A stretch of DNA of 64,000 nucleotides from Colwellia sp. E2M01. Lineage in GTDB: Bacteria > Pseudomonadota > Gammaproteobacteria > Enterobacterales > Alteromonadaceae. The stretch covers positions 29,740-93,739 of the forward strand of contig NZ_JAHKPR010000020.1 in NCBI RefSeq assembly GCF_018860585.1. Reading direction: 5' to 3'. Below, in pieces: positions 52,664 through 61,478 of the stretch; position 1 is the first letter of the stretch, and each line of letters opens with the position of its first letter. A model generated the notes under the pieces. That model was not told the origin of the DNA, ran no database searches, and was given only the letters and a program-made list of their open reading frames with translations. The translations under genes were made by a program, and so were the position numbers.

Positions 52664-53812
52664 TTAAGACACAAGCTCAATAGCCTGTTTTGCTGTGGTA
52701 TATAACGTTTTTATCATTACCTCTAATACCCAACGAATAAATTTAGCACTCATCTCTTTAACCACTTGATTTCTTTTACCTGAAAACACAAGCATGTGCC
52801 CTAATAGACCTCTTAATTCTTCCGCTATTTCTTTAGATTTTACGATAGTTTCGTGTAAGCAACGTGCAAGTATATCGTAAAACGATAACCCTACACTTGC
52901 AGAAGCTTGTGCAACAATAAGCGCATATTGCCCTGTTTTCTTTAAAAATGTCACTAACGCATCCGTGATAATCTGTTGCCAACGTTGAGAAAACGAAGCA
53001 TTATGGCGCTGCTCATATTTAAGCACTGTGTGTTTATAATGTTGTGTTTTAAGCGCACTACCCATACTACTGTAATCGTTATAAGCTGCTACCGTATTGA
53101 TATAACCTGGCGTTGCTTCATTCATTGAATGAGCACCTAGACTAAAAAAAGCACCACCATTCATTGCGGTTTGATATTCACCTACGGTATGAGTAAACGG
53201 CCAAACGGGTACATTTGGTACGGGATCTGCGCCATGAGTAACACGATAATGTTCTATATTAGTAGATGCTCTATGTGCTGAGTTTTGAAGTACAACACGT
53301 GGTGCGCCAAACGTATACAGTTTAGTTGCCAAGCCACGTTCACTTGCCCAAATAGCGGTTAATTCAGCAATTGCCCCACCTAAACTATGACCCACGATAT
53401 GTAAACAACGGGGGTTATGTTGTGTTACGTATTGGTTAAACGAAGATTGCATGCTGTTAAAAGCTTTTTGAAAACCTGAATGCACTTCAAGGCTTTTAGG
53501 GCCAAGTGTTACTGCGATATTAGCGTTCGTTAACCAATCGGCAAATGAGGTAAACTTAGTACCTCGAATACCAATAATATGATGATTTTTAAATTGTGGA
53601 GAAGTGCCTTGAGCAGTTAACGCAAAGCCGGTACTACGATTTAGCACTTGGTTGATTAAACCGCCACTAATGCCTTGTATTTGGCTGTTAGTGATTTTGA
53701 AATTTCTATCAAAATCTACATGAAAATCGCCATTAAAACCGTTTGATTTTCTAATGTCATACACTTTGTCAGCAACGCTAGCTGCTGTGCTTGGTGATAT
53801 ATTTTTATTCAT
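52664..53812 (-). CDS. Class 3 lipase, no signal peptide
   Basis: A 382-residue alpha/beta hydrolase of the Lipase_3 family. The nucleophile elbow is in HIVGHSLGGAIAELTA near residue 140, the acid residue in VTHGADPVPNVP near 210, and the HTVGEYQT/HSMNEATPGY histidines near 225-250. The C-terminal ~130 residues are helical with a hydrophobic stretch (ALIVAQASASVGLSFY). No signal peptide is seen. It overlaps the upstream DUF6795-like gene by four bases, so the two are coupled. In other gammaproteobacteria lipases without signals are often type VI secretion effectors with a protective partner; that role here is only an inference, and no secretion genes are in the window. Confidence 0.85.
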   Translation of the reverse strand: MNKNISPSTAASVADKVYDIRKSNGFNGDFHVDFDRNFKITNSQIQGISGGLINQVLNRSTGFALTAQGTSPQFKNHHIIGIRGTKFTSFADWLTNANIAVTLGPKSLEVHSGFQKAFNSMQSSFNQYVTQHNPRCLHIVGHSLGGAIAELTAIWASERGLATKLYTFGAPRVVLQNSAHRASTNIEHYRVTHGADPVPNVPVWPFTHTVGEYQTAMNGGAFFSLGAHSMNEATPGYINTVAAYNDYSSMGSALKTQHYKHTVLKYEQRHNASFSQRWQQIITDALVTFLKKTGQYALIVAQASASVGLSFYDILARCLHETIVKSKEIAEELRGLLGHMLVFSGKRNQVVKEMSAKFIRWVLEVMIKTLYTTAKQAIELVS

Positions 53813-54465
53813 AGTTTGACTTCCTTGCCTGTAAACCGTTCTGTTAATTTATTAAAATCGCCATCGTGAATTTCATATTTTTTTTCATTTCCTTCAAAAA
53901 GCCATATAGGTATATAATCATCCTTCCAACGGCAAATACTTGAAGCCATATGATCAAGATGTTCGTTATAATTGTTTTTAAATCCAAAGCTCACTCGTTT
54001 ATTAGTTAATTCACAGTTTAAAAAACTCAATTTCTTTGTGTATTCAGGTACTTCTTTATAACCACGTTGATTAGCTACCCAAAATGGGATAAGTGTACCT
54101 TCACGATCAATAAATATTTCTTGCGAAACACTGCTATGAGATAAAGGTTTACTCGGAATAGATGAACGTATGCTTTTTTTCGGAAAATGAAAATGCCCTT
54201 GCTCATCAGTAATAGCAATATCACGATGTACTTTTTCGTCGGTGTATATTAACTTTCGAATAACCTCAAGATTAACAACTGGCTTACCGTTCTCGGTTAC
54301 TACGCCGTTCACTTCTGAACTTAAAAATACGTCTTGTTTTTTAAACCAACCAAACATATCAACTCCTTGGCTTATTATTGGGAACATGAGTGCACATGAA
54401 ATAACTAAGAATAAAAAGGAACGAAAACGAAGAGGTGAAAAAAGGCGTTTCTTACGCTTAATCAT
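53809..54465 (-). CDS. DUF6795-like protein paired with the lipase
   Basis: A protein of up to 218 residues that overlaps the lipase start by four bases (ATGA). The core, from about residue 37, begins MFGWFKKQDVFLSSEVNG, with GVVTENGKPVVNLEVIRKL and ITDEQGHFHFPKKSI, a beta-sandwich-type domain I recall as DUF6795. Two starts are possible. The long form (54465) adds a basic and hydrophobic N-terminal anchor, MIKRKK...SFLFLVISCALMF, that would place the core outside the inner membrane. The short form (54357) has a better Shine-Dalgarno sequence, AAGGAG, and matches the usual family start. As the first gene of the pair it may protect against, or carry, the lipase. Confidence 0.75.
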   Translation of the reverse strand: MIKRKKRLFSPLRFRSFLFLVISCALMFPIISQGVDMFGWFKKQDVFLSSEVNGVVTENGKPVVNLEVIRKLIYTDEKVHRDIAITDEQGHFHFPKKSIRSSIPSKPLSHSSVSQEIFIDREGTLIPFWVANQRGYKEVPEYTKKLSFLNCELTNKRVSFGFKNNYNEHLDHMASSICRWKDDYIPIWLFEGNEKKYEIHDGDFNKLTERFTGKEVKL

Positions 54466-54572
54466 TAGCTGTCCTTGCTGAATTATTTTTTGTGATTTTA
54501 TCTGATAGATAAAATGAAGTAAATACTACGAAGTGTTTTCGAAAATACAGGTTATCAGAAACCATTTGCAGC

Positions 54573-54632
54573 TAACGCCCTCTTAAGAGGCATTTATAAG
54601 CCCGTCATTGATCTCTTAACTAATTGTCGTTA
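54573..54632. repeat. Inverted-repeat region upstream of the lipase pair
   Basis: TAACG at the left and CGTTA at the right, 60 bases apart, with TTAAGAG/CTCTTAA pairing inside and GCCTCTTAAGAGGC-like symmetry (GCCCTCTTAAGAGGC). It resembles the region at 52551-52643 on the other side of the gene pair. The rest of 54466-54765 shows no gene. Confidence 0.3.
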
Positions 54633-54765
54633 TTATTTGCCTAGGTTTATTAGACGCCTCCTCGCGAAAACGAAAGTACTAACATTTATAATTTATGCAT
54701 TGTTAACTAAATAGTTTACATGTCATCTCAGACCCAAGCGAGTAGGTCTATTTTAAGGAGAAGAT

Positions 54766-55221
54766 ATGTCTATTAACATTTCAGCTAATATCTCAACCAA
54801 CACCAACTTTTCAACAAGTACTGATGCCATTGAATTTTTGCTCAAAAAAGCTAAAAAAATTCATCGCCAAGCTCAGTCAACTTCTGCTGTTAATTCGCTG
54901 CCGATTTTACGGCGTTTAATCTCAAATAATGTTCTAAGTAATATAAGTTTAGTTGCGCTTAATAAACAAAAAGCGTTGGTACAACGAAAGCATATATTGC
55001 AACTGTTTGCATTTGAAGCAGGATTTAATGAATGGGGTAAATACCGCCAATTTTTAGCAACAGAAAATAATTGGCAATCGGACAACTACCTACTTGCTTT
55101 AACGCATAATAGTTACCCAAACTTGTGGTTTTCTACGTTAGCACAAGCGGTAGAATATGCTAAAGAAAATGGTGGTAAAGCTTTGAAAATAGGTACACAA
55201 GCAATGGTTGTTGTTGAATAA
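54766..55221 (+). CDS. Small conserved protein of unknown function
   Basis: A 151-residue, cytoplasmic-looking protein. The N-terminal 25 residues are rich in Ser, Thr and Asn. A helical segment TDAIEFLLKKAKKIHRQAQS is followed by LPILRRLISN and RKHILQLFAFEAGFNEWGKYRQFL, a pattern I recall from unnamed gammaproteobacterial proteins. Function unknown. The ATG has AAGGAGA in front, so it is expressed. It stands alone, with a terminator downstream. Confidence 0.7.
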   Translation: MSINISANISTNTNFSTSTDAIEFLLKKAKKIHRQAQSTSAVNSLPILRRLISNNVLSNISLVALNKQKALVQRKHILQLFAFEAGFNEWGKYRQFLATENNWQSDNYLLALTHNSYPNLWFSTLAQAVEYAKENGGKALKIGTQAMVVVE

Positions 55222-55265
55222 ACTAGGCTCATTTGTATTATTTAAAGGTCAAAGAGCAAAAATTA

Positions 55266-55296
55266 AAAGCCAATCATATAAAGTGGCTGGCTTTTT
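55266..55296 (+). terminator. Terminator after the small conserved gene
   Basis: AAAAGCCA pairs with TGGCT/GGCTTTT in an imperfect stem followed by six T. It is 45 bases past the stop. In 55297-55658 no gene was recognised. Confidence 0.6.
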
Positions 55297-55658
55297 TATC
55301 GGGTAATTATTGCATTGATAAATGCCCTTATGGATTTTATATAAATAGTTAGGGTTGAGCACAAATCGGTCGTAAATTTAAAATTGTGATTCCTCCACCT
55401 AACGATCACTTTGATACGAAAGCGGACGTTAGCTTTCTTATCGAAGAACTATAGGTTCGGCATAGGCACCTTATCTTTAGTTAGATTTTGGTGTCCGTTT
55501 TATCGAGGGAAGATCAGGTTTGGATTTATCAAACAGTAAAGCTACATGCAATTAAGTGACATTATTAGATGTAAATCTCTGGCGAAAGTAATGCAGTTGA
55601 GTGGTTAAACTCAATATAATTACCTAAATTGTTGAGTCTATTTTTAACTAAAATATAA

Positions 55659-56075
55659 CTAAGCGCCAAGCAAGTTTAAATGTTTTAGTTTTTTATATCG
55701 TAATGACATAGAGATACAATGAATTAATGCTTCTAGGGGAATATCTTCATTTATTTTCAGAACAATGGCTCGATTTCCTTCATAGATAAAAGTATCGCCG
55801 TATATTTCTTTAAAAGTATCAACCAAAGAAGTTTTACAATTAAAGTAAATACAAAATTGTTCAGGGTGTTTAACTTTCCAGTCAAAGCGAATAGTACTAC
55901 CAATTTTGGACACGTAACTCGGCTCGCCCCATTTAAGGGTTTCTGTTATATCTAAAATACCTTCCTGTTTGGCGACACTAAAAATAAGATCACGAATACT
56001 TTCCAATAAAATACGAATGTTTTCTGGATAAGCTTCAAATTTTTGTTTTACGCTCAAATCCATTGGAAAACTCAT
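55659..56075 (-). CDS. DUF1801-family protein
   Basis: A 138-residue protein that matches the DUF1801 (YdhG-like) pattern: an N-terminal helix with FEAYPENIRILLESIRDLIFS, then TETLKWGEPSYVSK, strands with RFDWKVKHPEQFCIYF and a final helix. Function in the family is not known. It is 24 bases downstream of the lysozyme-inhibitor gene on the same strand, so it may be cotranscribed. Confidence 0.82.
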   Translation of the reverse strand: MSFPMDLSVKQKFEAYPENIRILLESIRDLIFSVAKQEGILDITETLKWGEPSYVSKIGSTIRFDWKVKHPEQFCIYFNCKTSLVDTFKEIYGDTFIYEGNRAIVLKINEDIPLEALIHCISMSLRYKKLKHLNLLGA

Positions 56076-56099
56076 ACGTTACTCGATGATATTAATTGC

Positions 56100-56996
56100 T
56101 TAAAGGGCTTTTTTACAATGTAGTTTAGGAGCTTTATATCCCCAAGTTACCATCGCTTCTCCTTGGTGTTCCCAAAAGGTTTCATTACGTCCTTGATATT
56201 TGCTACCACTGGCGCTGGGCTGAATATACATAAGTGCAATACTGTCACCGCGCTCGGCAATTAAAGTGGCAGGGTTTGTTTCAAAAAAGGTAACTACAAT
56301 CTCATTATTTGTATCGTTTTCACAAGTAAAAGTTACTGGCTCGCTATGTGGCGCTAATTTATATTGTGCTTGTAAATTCGCAATGCGGTGCAGATATTCG
56401 GTGTTAATACATTCGGATTTATTATCGTTTTTCCAACATTCATTACGGCCTTTTATCCAACCTCTTTGTGTTGCTTCAAGTGTCGCTTTAGTCTCGGCTG
56501 AAATATTAAGCGCCTCGCGGTAAGTAATTGCCAGTTGATTGTCTAACGTAGCTAATTCATTACTTTCACATATTATTTCTTCCACACTGTTAATGTTAGT
56601 GTGATCACAAACAAAGCTAGGCTTAACCTGTTGAGAGAGGCTATTAGTTGTGCTGTCTGTAGTTTGTTGTTGCACAAGATCTTCGATATAAACACACCAA
56701 GCATTGCTATTACGATCTGGAATTTTAGCCTCGCCGCGAACCCCTAATTTGAATTCAATCACTGATTGCCATTCATCTGAGCCAATATCAGGGCCATGTC
56801 CTGCGCCATCGCCAGTAATAACTTTTTGGTCGATATTATGCTGCCATGTGCTAGAGCAAACTTCAGTTATAACTTGAATTTCAGATGATTTGGTATTTTC
56901 AGTTAATTCTTGATTAGCGTTATCAAGTGATTTAGTTACTGTAGTCGCGGCCCAAAAAGCCACGATGATTGTTAGTATGAATAAAACCTTGTTCAT
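56100..56996 (-). CDS. Two-domain LprI/MliC-type lysozyme inhibitor
   Basis: A 298-residue protein with an N-terminal membrane helix or uncleaved signal (residues ~3-20). A middle segment (about 125-200) matches the LprI N-terminal (DUF1311) pattern, with CESNELATLDNQLAITYREA, QRGWIKGRNECW and paired cysteines. The C-terminal ~90 residues match the MliC domain: VTFTCENDTNNEIVVTF and the loop SASGSKYQGRNETFW that blocks the lysozyme cleft in the family. A first domain (~40-120) with two cysteines is not recognised. It is expected to protect the wall from host or predator lysozyme. A decayed partial copy lies at 40402-40487. Confidence 0.85.
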   Translation of the reverse strand: MNKVLFILTIIVAFWAATTVTKSLDNANQELTENTKSSEIQVITEVCSSTWQHNIDQKVITGDGAGHGPDIGSDEWQSVIEFKLGVRGEAKIPDRNSNAWCVYIEDLVQQQTTDSTTNSLSQQVKPSFVCDHTNINSVEEIICESNELATLDNQLAITYREALNISAETKATLEATQRGWIKGRNECWKNDNKSECINTEYLHRIANLQAQYKLAPHSEPVTFTCENDTNNEIVVTFFETNPATLIAERGDSIALMYIQPSASGSKYQGRNETFWEHQGEAMVTWGYKAPKLHCKKAL

Positions 56997-57044
56997 GGGC
57001 TATTCCTTAATATTTTTAGCATTGTCAGGCCGCTAAACGGTTGC

Positions 57045-57881
57045 TTATTGAGTAAGTAACTTGGCGAGTGTTAAAATGCCTGACTCTAATGGACAACCTT
57101 TACGATAAACGATAGATAGCTGTATATGTTTAGATCCATGCTTGACAGGGGTCATCATTAGTGATTTTTCATATCGGCTGCCAGTCACCATATTTTCACC
57201 AATAATGGTATAGCCTAATCCTGCTGCAACACAACCTAAAATTCCATCAGCACTACTCATTATCATGAGCTCATCGTTTTCACGGCCAGAATTTTGTTGC
57301 CAATGTAGTGCATGTTTTCTGTAGCCGCAGCCTTCATCTCGTACAAAAATTACGGGAGTATAATCATTGTCAAGCGGGGTCACCATCACTAATTCTTCTT
57401 TTAATATCGGTAACACAACAAGGTTCTCATTATTTGCAACAGAACCTATGGCGGCGCAATCAACCTTATTGTTTAAGACGGCATGCACCAGTTTTTCACT
57501 GGTATCAGTGTAAATTCTAGTTCGAATATGACCGTAATTTTGCTTTAACTGTTTGAGTGCCAAGGGCATATGAACCGCGGCAAATGTTTCAGGCATACCC
57601 ACCATTAATTCGTAGCTACCTTTATTACTTAGAATGGCCGATGTCGCTTGGTATTCCAGTTGGAGAATTTTATCGGCATATTCATATAACTGCTGTCCGC
57701 TTGTTGTTAATTGTAGCTTTCGGCCAATTAAATTAAATAGTTTAGTATTTAGTTCTTTTTCTAATTTTTTAATTCGGTTAGTGATATTAGATTGAACCGT
57801 ATGTAACTTATCGGCAGCACCTTTAATGCCTTCTTCATCAACAACTGCTTTAAATGTTTTAAGTGTCAAAATTTCCATCAT
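57045..57881 (-). CDS. LysR-family regulator
   Basis: A roughly 279-residue LysR regulator with a helix-turn-helix at the N terminus (MEILTLKTFKAVVDEEGIKG, then NITNRIKKLEKELNTKLF) and an effector domain from about 85. The start is the ATG at 57881 or 57878 rather than the upstream TTG, as LysR proteins do not have such extensions. It is divergent from a YbfB/YjiJ-type MFS gene and probably regulates it; this pairing is common. Confidence 0.85.
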   Translation of the reverse strand: MMEILTLKTFKAVVDEEGIKGAADKLHTVQSNITNRIKKLEKELNTKLFNLIGRKLQLTTSGQQLYEYADKILQLEYQATSAILSNKGSYELMVGMPETFAAVHMPLALKQLKQNYGHIRTRIYTDTSEKLVHAVLNNKVDCAAIGSVANNENLVVLPILKEELVMVTPLDNDYTPVIFVRDEGCGYRKHALHWQQNSGRENDELMIMSSADGILGCVAAGLGYTIIGENMVTGSRYEKSLMMTPVKHGSKHIQLSIVYRKGCPLESGILTLAKLLTQ

Positions 57882-58115
57882 TAGCGCTCTTAATATATTT
57901 ACTTGAATCAATCTTGAATTGTATTAACTTAGCTTTTATAAATTAGTTCTTATAATGAGAAGTTTAAATTCTAAATAATTCAATTTTTAAGGTTGTCAGA
58001 ACAAGGTAACCTTTATCTATAAACAAGTTAATAAAAACTTACTAAATAGAATTAATAAACATCTGAATTTACACACCTGAATTCAAGAAATTAAATAATA
58101 AGGCGATAGATAATA

Positions 58116-59318
58116 ATGGAGTTAACAAGAGCGCGCGTATATTTTGCAGGTATCTGTAGTGTTATTGTAACTGTTGGCGTGGCTCGTTTTTCCTATAGTT
58201 TGTTATTACCTATAATGCAGGAACATGCTGGTTTAACGGAATCGGGTGGTGGTTGGTTAGCAACCACAAACTTTATGGGTTACATGTTTGGCGTGTTTCT
58301 AGCTGCTAGTATTCACAACCTAAACTACAAATACAATTTTCATCGAGCTTATCTTATATTAAGTGTTGTTACGTCCATAGCAATGGTAATGACAACTGAT
58401 ATGCTCGTTTGGGCGATACTTCGTTTTCTGGCTGGAGTTTGCGCTTCTGGCGGATTTATTATTGCCTCAGGGCTCATATTAAAATGGCTCGTTAGAAAAA
58501 AATATCGGGCTGAACTAGGTATCCACTTCGCTGGCGCAGGCTTAAGTATTGTACTTACCTCATTACTGGTTGAAGCTATGTTAATAGTATCAGCCGATTG
58601 GCAGCAACAGTGGTTAGCTTTAGCTGTTATGGCGATGATATTTGCCATCCCTGCATGGTTATGGATGCCGCACCCTTCTCGTCATGGTCAAGTGAGTGTA
58701 ACCGCTAAAGATAACCCACCTAGTAAAGCTTTTACTTTACTAATGATGATCGCTTATTTTTGTTCGGGTTATGGTTATGTGGTTAGTTCTACGTTTATTG
58801 TTGATATTGTTGAGGGGGTTGAAAGCCTGCAAGGGTTAGGTGGTTTTTCGTTTTTATTAATTGGTTTAGCGGCGACCCCTGCGCCACTTATATGGGATAT
58901 AATCGCCCGCAGAATGGGTTATGTAAAAGCTTTGATAGCAGCCTATATTTTAATGGCGATAGGTATTATTTTACCCGCGTTAAATAACTCGTTACCTGTT
59001 ATTATTTTAAGCGTGCTTTTATTTGGCGGAACATTTATAGCCTGTGTTAGTTTAGTATTAACGATGGCAGGGAAGTTTTATCCAAGCAATCCTGCTAAGT
59101 TTATGGGCACTATGACCTTAGCTTATGGTGCAGCACAAATTATCGGGCCTGTACCGACAGGATATCTTGCTGAAGCTTATGGAAACTATGATATGGGCTT
59201 GTATGTGTCTACGGCTATGGTAATGGTTGGAGTATTATTTTTATTTGCTTTGCTAAGTTTGGAAAAAAAAGCATCGAAAACAAAGGTATTTAACAAGAAA
59301 GCGTCATTAGCTTTATAA
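58116..59318 (+). CDS. YbfB/YjiJ-family MFS transporter
   Basis: A 400-residue, 12-helix MFS protein of the YbfB/YjiJ (UPF0226) family. The first helix GVARFSYSLLLPIMQEHAG and LTESGGGWLATTNFMGYMFG are typical. Helix 4 has FLAGVCASGGFIIASG and helix 11 AYGAAQIIGPVPTGYLAE. Substrate unknown. It is divergent from the LysR gene across a 234-base promoter. Tandem repeats follow the stop codon. Confidence 0.88.
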   Translation: MELTRARVYFAGICSVIVTVGVARFSYSLLLPIMQEHAGLTESGGGWLATTNFMGYMFGVFLAASIHNLNYKYNFHRAYLILSVVTSIAMVMTTDMLVWAILRFLAGVCASGGFIIASGLILKWLVRKKYRAELGIHFAGAGLSIVLTSLLVEAMLIVSADWQQQWLALAVMAMIFAIPAWLWMPHPSRHGQVSVTAKDNPPSKAFTLLMMIAYFCSGYGYVVSSTFIVDIVEGVESLQGLGGFSFLLIGLAATPAPLIWDIIARRMGYVKALIAAYILMAIGIILPALNNSLPVIILSVLLFGGTFIACVSLVLTMAGKFYPSNPAKFMGTMTLAYGAAQIIGPVPTGYLAEAYGNYDMGLYVSTAMVMVGVLFLFALLSLEKKASKTKVFNKKASLAL

Positions 59319-59398
59319 GTTGCAGTTATAAGTTGCAGTTATAAGTTAACTGGTGAGTTTAACTTTTTCAGTTGTCGAATAAACATAAATAATATGCA

Positions 59399-59468
59399 CT
59401 TTGATAACTATTCACTATGGTAACTATGCGCTTTGAGAACTATTCACTTTGCTAACTATGCCCTTTGG
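59399..59468. repeat. 16-base tandem repeats at the end of the J-domain gene
   Basis: Four 16-base units of the type CTTTGATAACTATTCA / CTATGGTAACTATGCG, in alternating pairs so that the larger period is 32 bases. The last unit overlaps the stop codon of the J-domain gene at 59456. A shorter direct repeat, TTATAAGTTGCAG, lies at ~59313-59345. Confidence 0.75.
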
Positions 59469-60031
59469 TAGTTAACACTTAATACTTCATAGGCTTCACG
59501 TATGGCGATAAAGTCTTCTGTATTGCCACCTTTGTCAGGGTGGCAAATAGCTATTTTTTTTAAGTAGGCTTGTCGTACTTCAGTCCAAGTAACATCTAAT
59601 GTTAACTCTAACGATGCTAAAGCCGACTCTGTTTTATCAACCGCATTGTATCTTTTCCAAAAACTAGCAAACAATTCATCTACCTCTTCGGCTGTTACAT
59701 TATTTAAATTTCCCCAATCTAAGTAGTAATCACCAAGATCGCTGTCACGTGAAGTAAGTGCATATTCAATATCACTATTATTTGTAGTAAGGGTTATTTG
59801 CATAGGAAAAATATTAAGTAAAAAGCCTTCACTTTGTATATCGCGTTGAATTTGATACAGCGCATTCATGATCAAAAAATTCTTTTGAAAAAGCGCTATT
59901 TGAGGTTCAACATCTTCACCTATGAGAGAAGCTAAGTCGGACTGACAAAGATCGACCAAATCAAGCAATGAACAAGCACATTTTTGTTGTTTTAAGTAGC
60001 CCAGTATCGGAATAATTAAAGGGTTAGCCAT
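59456..60031 (-). CDS. DnaJ-related J-domain protein
   Basis: A 191-residue protein with a DNAJ-related N-terminal domain (PF12339-like; MANPLIIPILGYLKQQKCACSL) and a short J domain at the C terminus (about residues 135-190), with the HPD motif in AICHPDKGGNTEDFIAIREAYEVL. It would stimulate DnaK. There is no zinc domain. The 3' end runs into tandem repeats, so the last residues (NYQRA) may vary between strains. Single gene. Confidence 0.88.
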   Translation of the reverse strand: MANPLIIPILGYLKQQKCACSLLDLVDLCQSDLASLIGEDVEPQIALFQKNFLIMNALYQIQRDIQSEGFLLNIFPMQITLTTNNSDIEYALTSRDSDLGDYYLDWGNLNNVTAEEVDELFASFWKRYNAVDKTESALASLELTLDVTWTEVRQAYLKKIAICHPDKGGNTEDFIAIREAYEVLSVNYQRA

Positions 60032-60124
60032 TGCTGTCGTCCTCCTAGGTAATTTGCTTTATGGATTATAGGCATACAGGTTTACCGTTTTACTATCACT
60101 TTATTGTAGCTAATTTTAGTGTGA

Positions 60125-60703
60125 TTAAATTTTATCTATAAAAGCGGTTGCTAAAGGTTTTGCTGTTATCGCTGCCTGCTTGTCACCCATTACATGTGCA
60201 CAATTAATACAGCCTTCTTTTAGTAACATTAATAAGGCTGTTAAACTATCACGCTGTACTTTATCTTTAATTAGCGGTTGTAGCTTTTTTTCAAATAATT
60301 TTTTTATGTGTATTTTATGCTGCATGCATAATTGTTTAATTTCGCTAGTATGTTCCCCATATTCTGCCGCGGTATTTACAAAAAAACAGCCTTTAAATTC
60401 ACCTAACTCTATAGCTCTGTCGTTTATCCAGTCATCTAGTGCATTAAATAGATGCTCAACAAATACAGCTAATGAACTATTGTCGTGACATCTTTGGGTA
60501 AACCACGTTATAAAGCGTTGATCACGCTCTATAATGCAAGCCTGAATTAACGCTTCTTTACTGGCAAAGTGGTTATATAGCGTTTTTTTGGCTACACCTG
60601 ATTGCGCTAAGACTTCATTAATACCGACCGCATGAATGCCTTTCGCATAAAATAATGCTAAGGCATTTTCAACTAACTGCTGACGCTTATCTATTTGTTT
60701 CAT
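60125..60703 (-). CDS. TetR-family repressor, AcuR/NemR-like
   Basis: A 192-residue TetR protein. The helix-turn-helix lies at about 5-50 (RQQLVENALALFYAKGIHAV, GINEVLAQSGVAKKTLYNHFA). The C-terminal helices include FKGCFFVNTAAEYGE, near a ligand pocket with a cysteine. The start is the ATG at 60703; the open frame extends 31 codons further but with no TetR-like residues. It is divergent from a DUF1348 gene, with two operator-like repeats between. Confidence 0.9.
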   Translation of the reverse strand: MKQIDKRQQLVENALALFYAKGIHAVGINEVLAQSGVAKKTLYNHFASKEALIQACIIERDQRFITWFTQRCHDNSSLAVFVEHLFNALDDWINDRAIELGEFKGCFFVNTAAEYGEHTSEIKQLCMQHKIHIKKLFEKKLQPLIKDKVQRDSLTALLMLLKEGCINCAHVMGDKQAAITAKPLATAFIDKI

Positions 60704-60796
60704 AAATATTATTACGTATTTTTCAATTTTTTGATAATAGACTTTTTTATTATTTACTCTGTTATTTAGCAGAGGATAAATAAAAATATTGCACAA

Positions 60797-60845
60797 GTAT
60801 ACCGATCTGTCTATTATAACTCAACAGGGTATACAGGTCTGTCTA
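60797..60845. promoter_or_regulatory. Twin operator sites in the TetR/DUF1348 promoter
   Basis: Two 17-base sites, GTATACCGATCTGTCTA at 60797 and GTATACAGGTCTGTCTA at 60829, differ at two positions and are 32 bases apart, about three helical turns. Each has partial dyad symmetry (TACAG/CTGTC), as expected for TetR binding. Confidence 0.6.
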
Positions 60846-60884
60846 CCTTATTGAGTTTTTATTGTATTTACTATAGGAGTATTT

Positions 60885-61355
60885 ATGGAAAGCATACGCC
60901 CACCTTTACCACCGTTTACTGTACAAAGTGCGGTAGAAAAAGTTCGAGCAGCAGAAAATGGCTGGAACAATAAAGATCCACAGAAAGTGTCTTTAGCTTA
61001 TACCGAGGATAGTCAATGGCGCAATCGCTCTAGCTTTGTTAATGGCCGAGATGAAATCGTTGCGTTTTTAACGGATAAATGGCAAAAAGAAATAGACTAT
61101 AAACTGATTAAAGAGCTTTGGGCATTTACCGATAATCGCATTGCCGTTCGTTACGCTTATGAATATCAAAATACAGAAGGGCAGTGGTTTAGAGCTTATG
61201 GCAATGAAAACTGGGAATTTGATCAAGCAGGCTTAATGAAAAATCGCTATGCTTGTATTAACGATTTAGCTATTAAAGAACAAGACCGTTTATTTACTTG
61301 GCAAGGTAATACCCGGCCAATTGATTTTCCGAGCTTGTCTGAATTAGGCTTATAA
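60885..61355 (+). CDS. DUF1348 (SnoaL-like/NTF2-fold) protein
   Basis: A 156-residue protein of the DUF1348 family in the NTF2-like superfamily. Family strings include [34 protein letters not shown] and [13 protein letters not shown]. These proteins have a deep pocket and are often linked with detoxification genes, but no activity is established. TAGGAG lies before the ATG. It is divergent from a TetR repressor, which with the twin operators suggests induction by a small toxic compound. Confidence 0.9.
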   Translation: MESIRPPLPPFTVQSAVEKVRAAENGWNNKDPQKVSLAYTEDSQWRNRSSFVNGRDEIVAFLTDKWQKEIDYKLIKELWAFTDNRIAVRYAYEYQNTEGQWFRAYGNENWEFDQAGLMKNRYACINDLAIKEQDRLFTWQGNTRPIDFPSLSELGL

Positions 61356-61420
61356 CAGAGTAAAGGTGTGAGTTGATACCTAAAAGAACTACCAGTAATG
61401 GAAATAGTAATGGCATCACT

Positions 61421-61454
61421 ATAAGTGGACAGAAATATAACTCTGTCCACTTAT
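61421..61454. terminator. Hairpin between convergent genes
   Basis: A perfect 12-base stem ATAAGTGGACAG with CTGTCCACTTAT, 10-base loop, between the DUF1348 and MaoP-like genes. There is no T run, so the terminator role is likely but not shown. Confidence 0.5.
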
Positions 61455-61478
61455 ATCAAAATAATCAAAATAATTATT

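Noticed and set aside
55297..55658. A decayed gene in this gap
   Set aside because: No reading frame or family motif could be followed; treated as non-coding.
60704..60796. 31 extra codons at the start of the TetR gene at 60125
   Set aside because: The added residues are not TetR-like, and the ATG at 60703 starts right before the helix-turn-helix.
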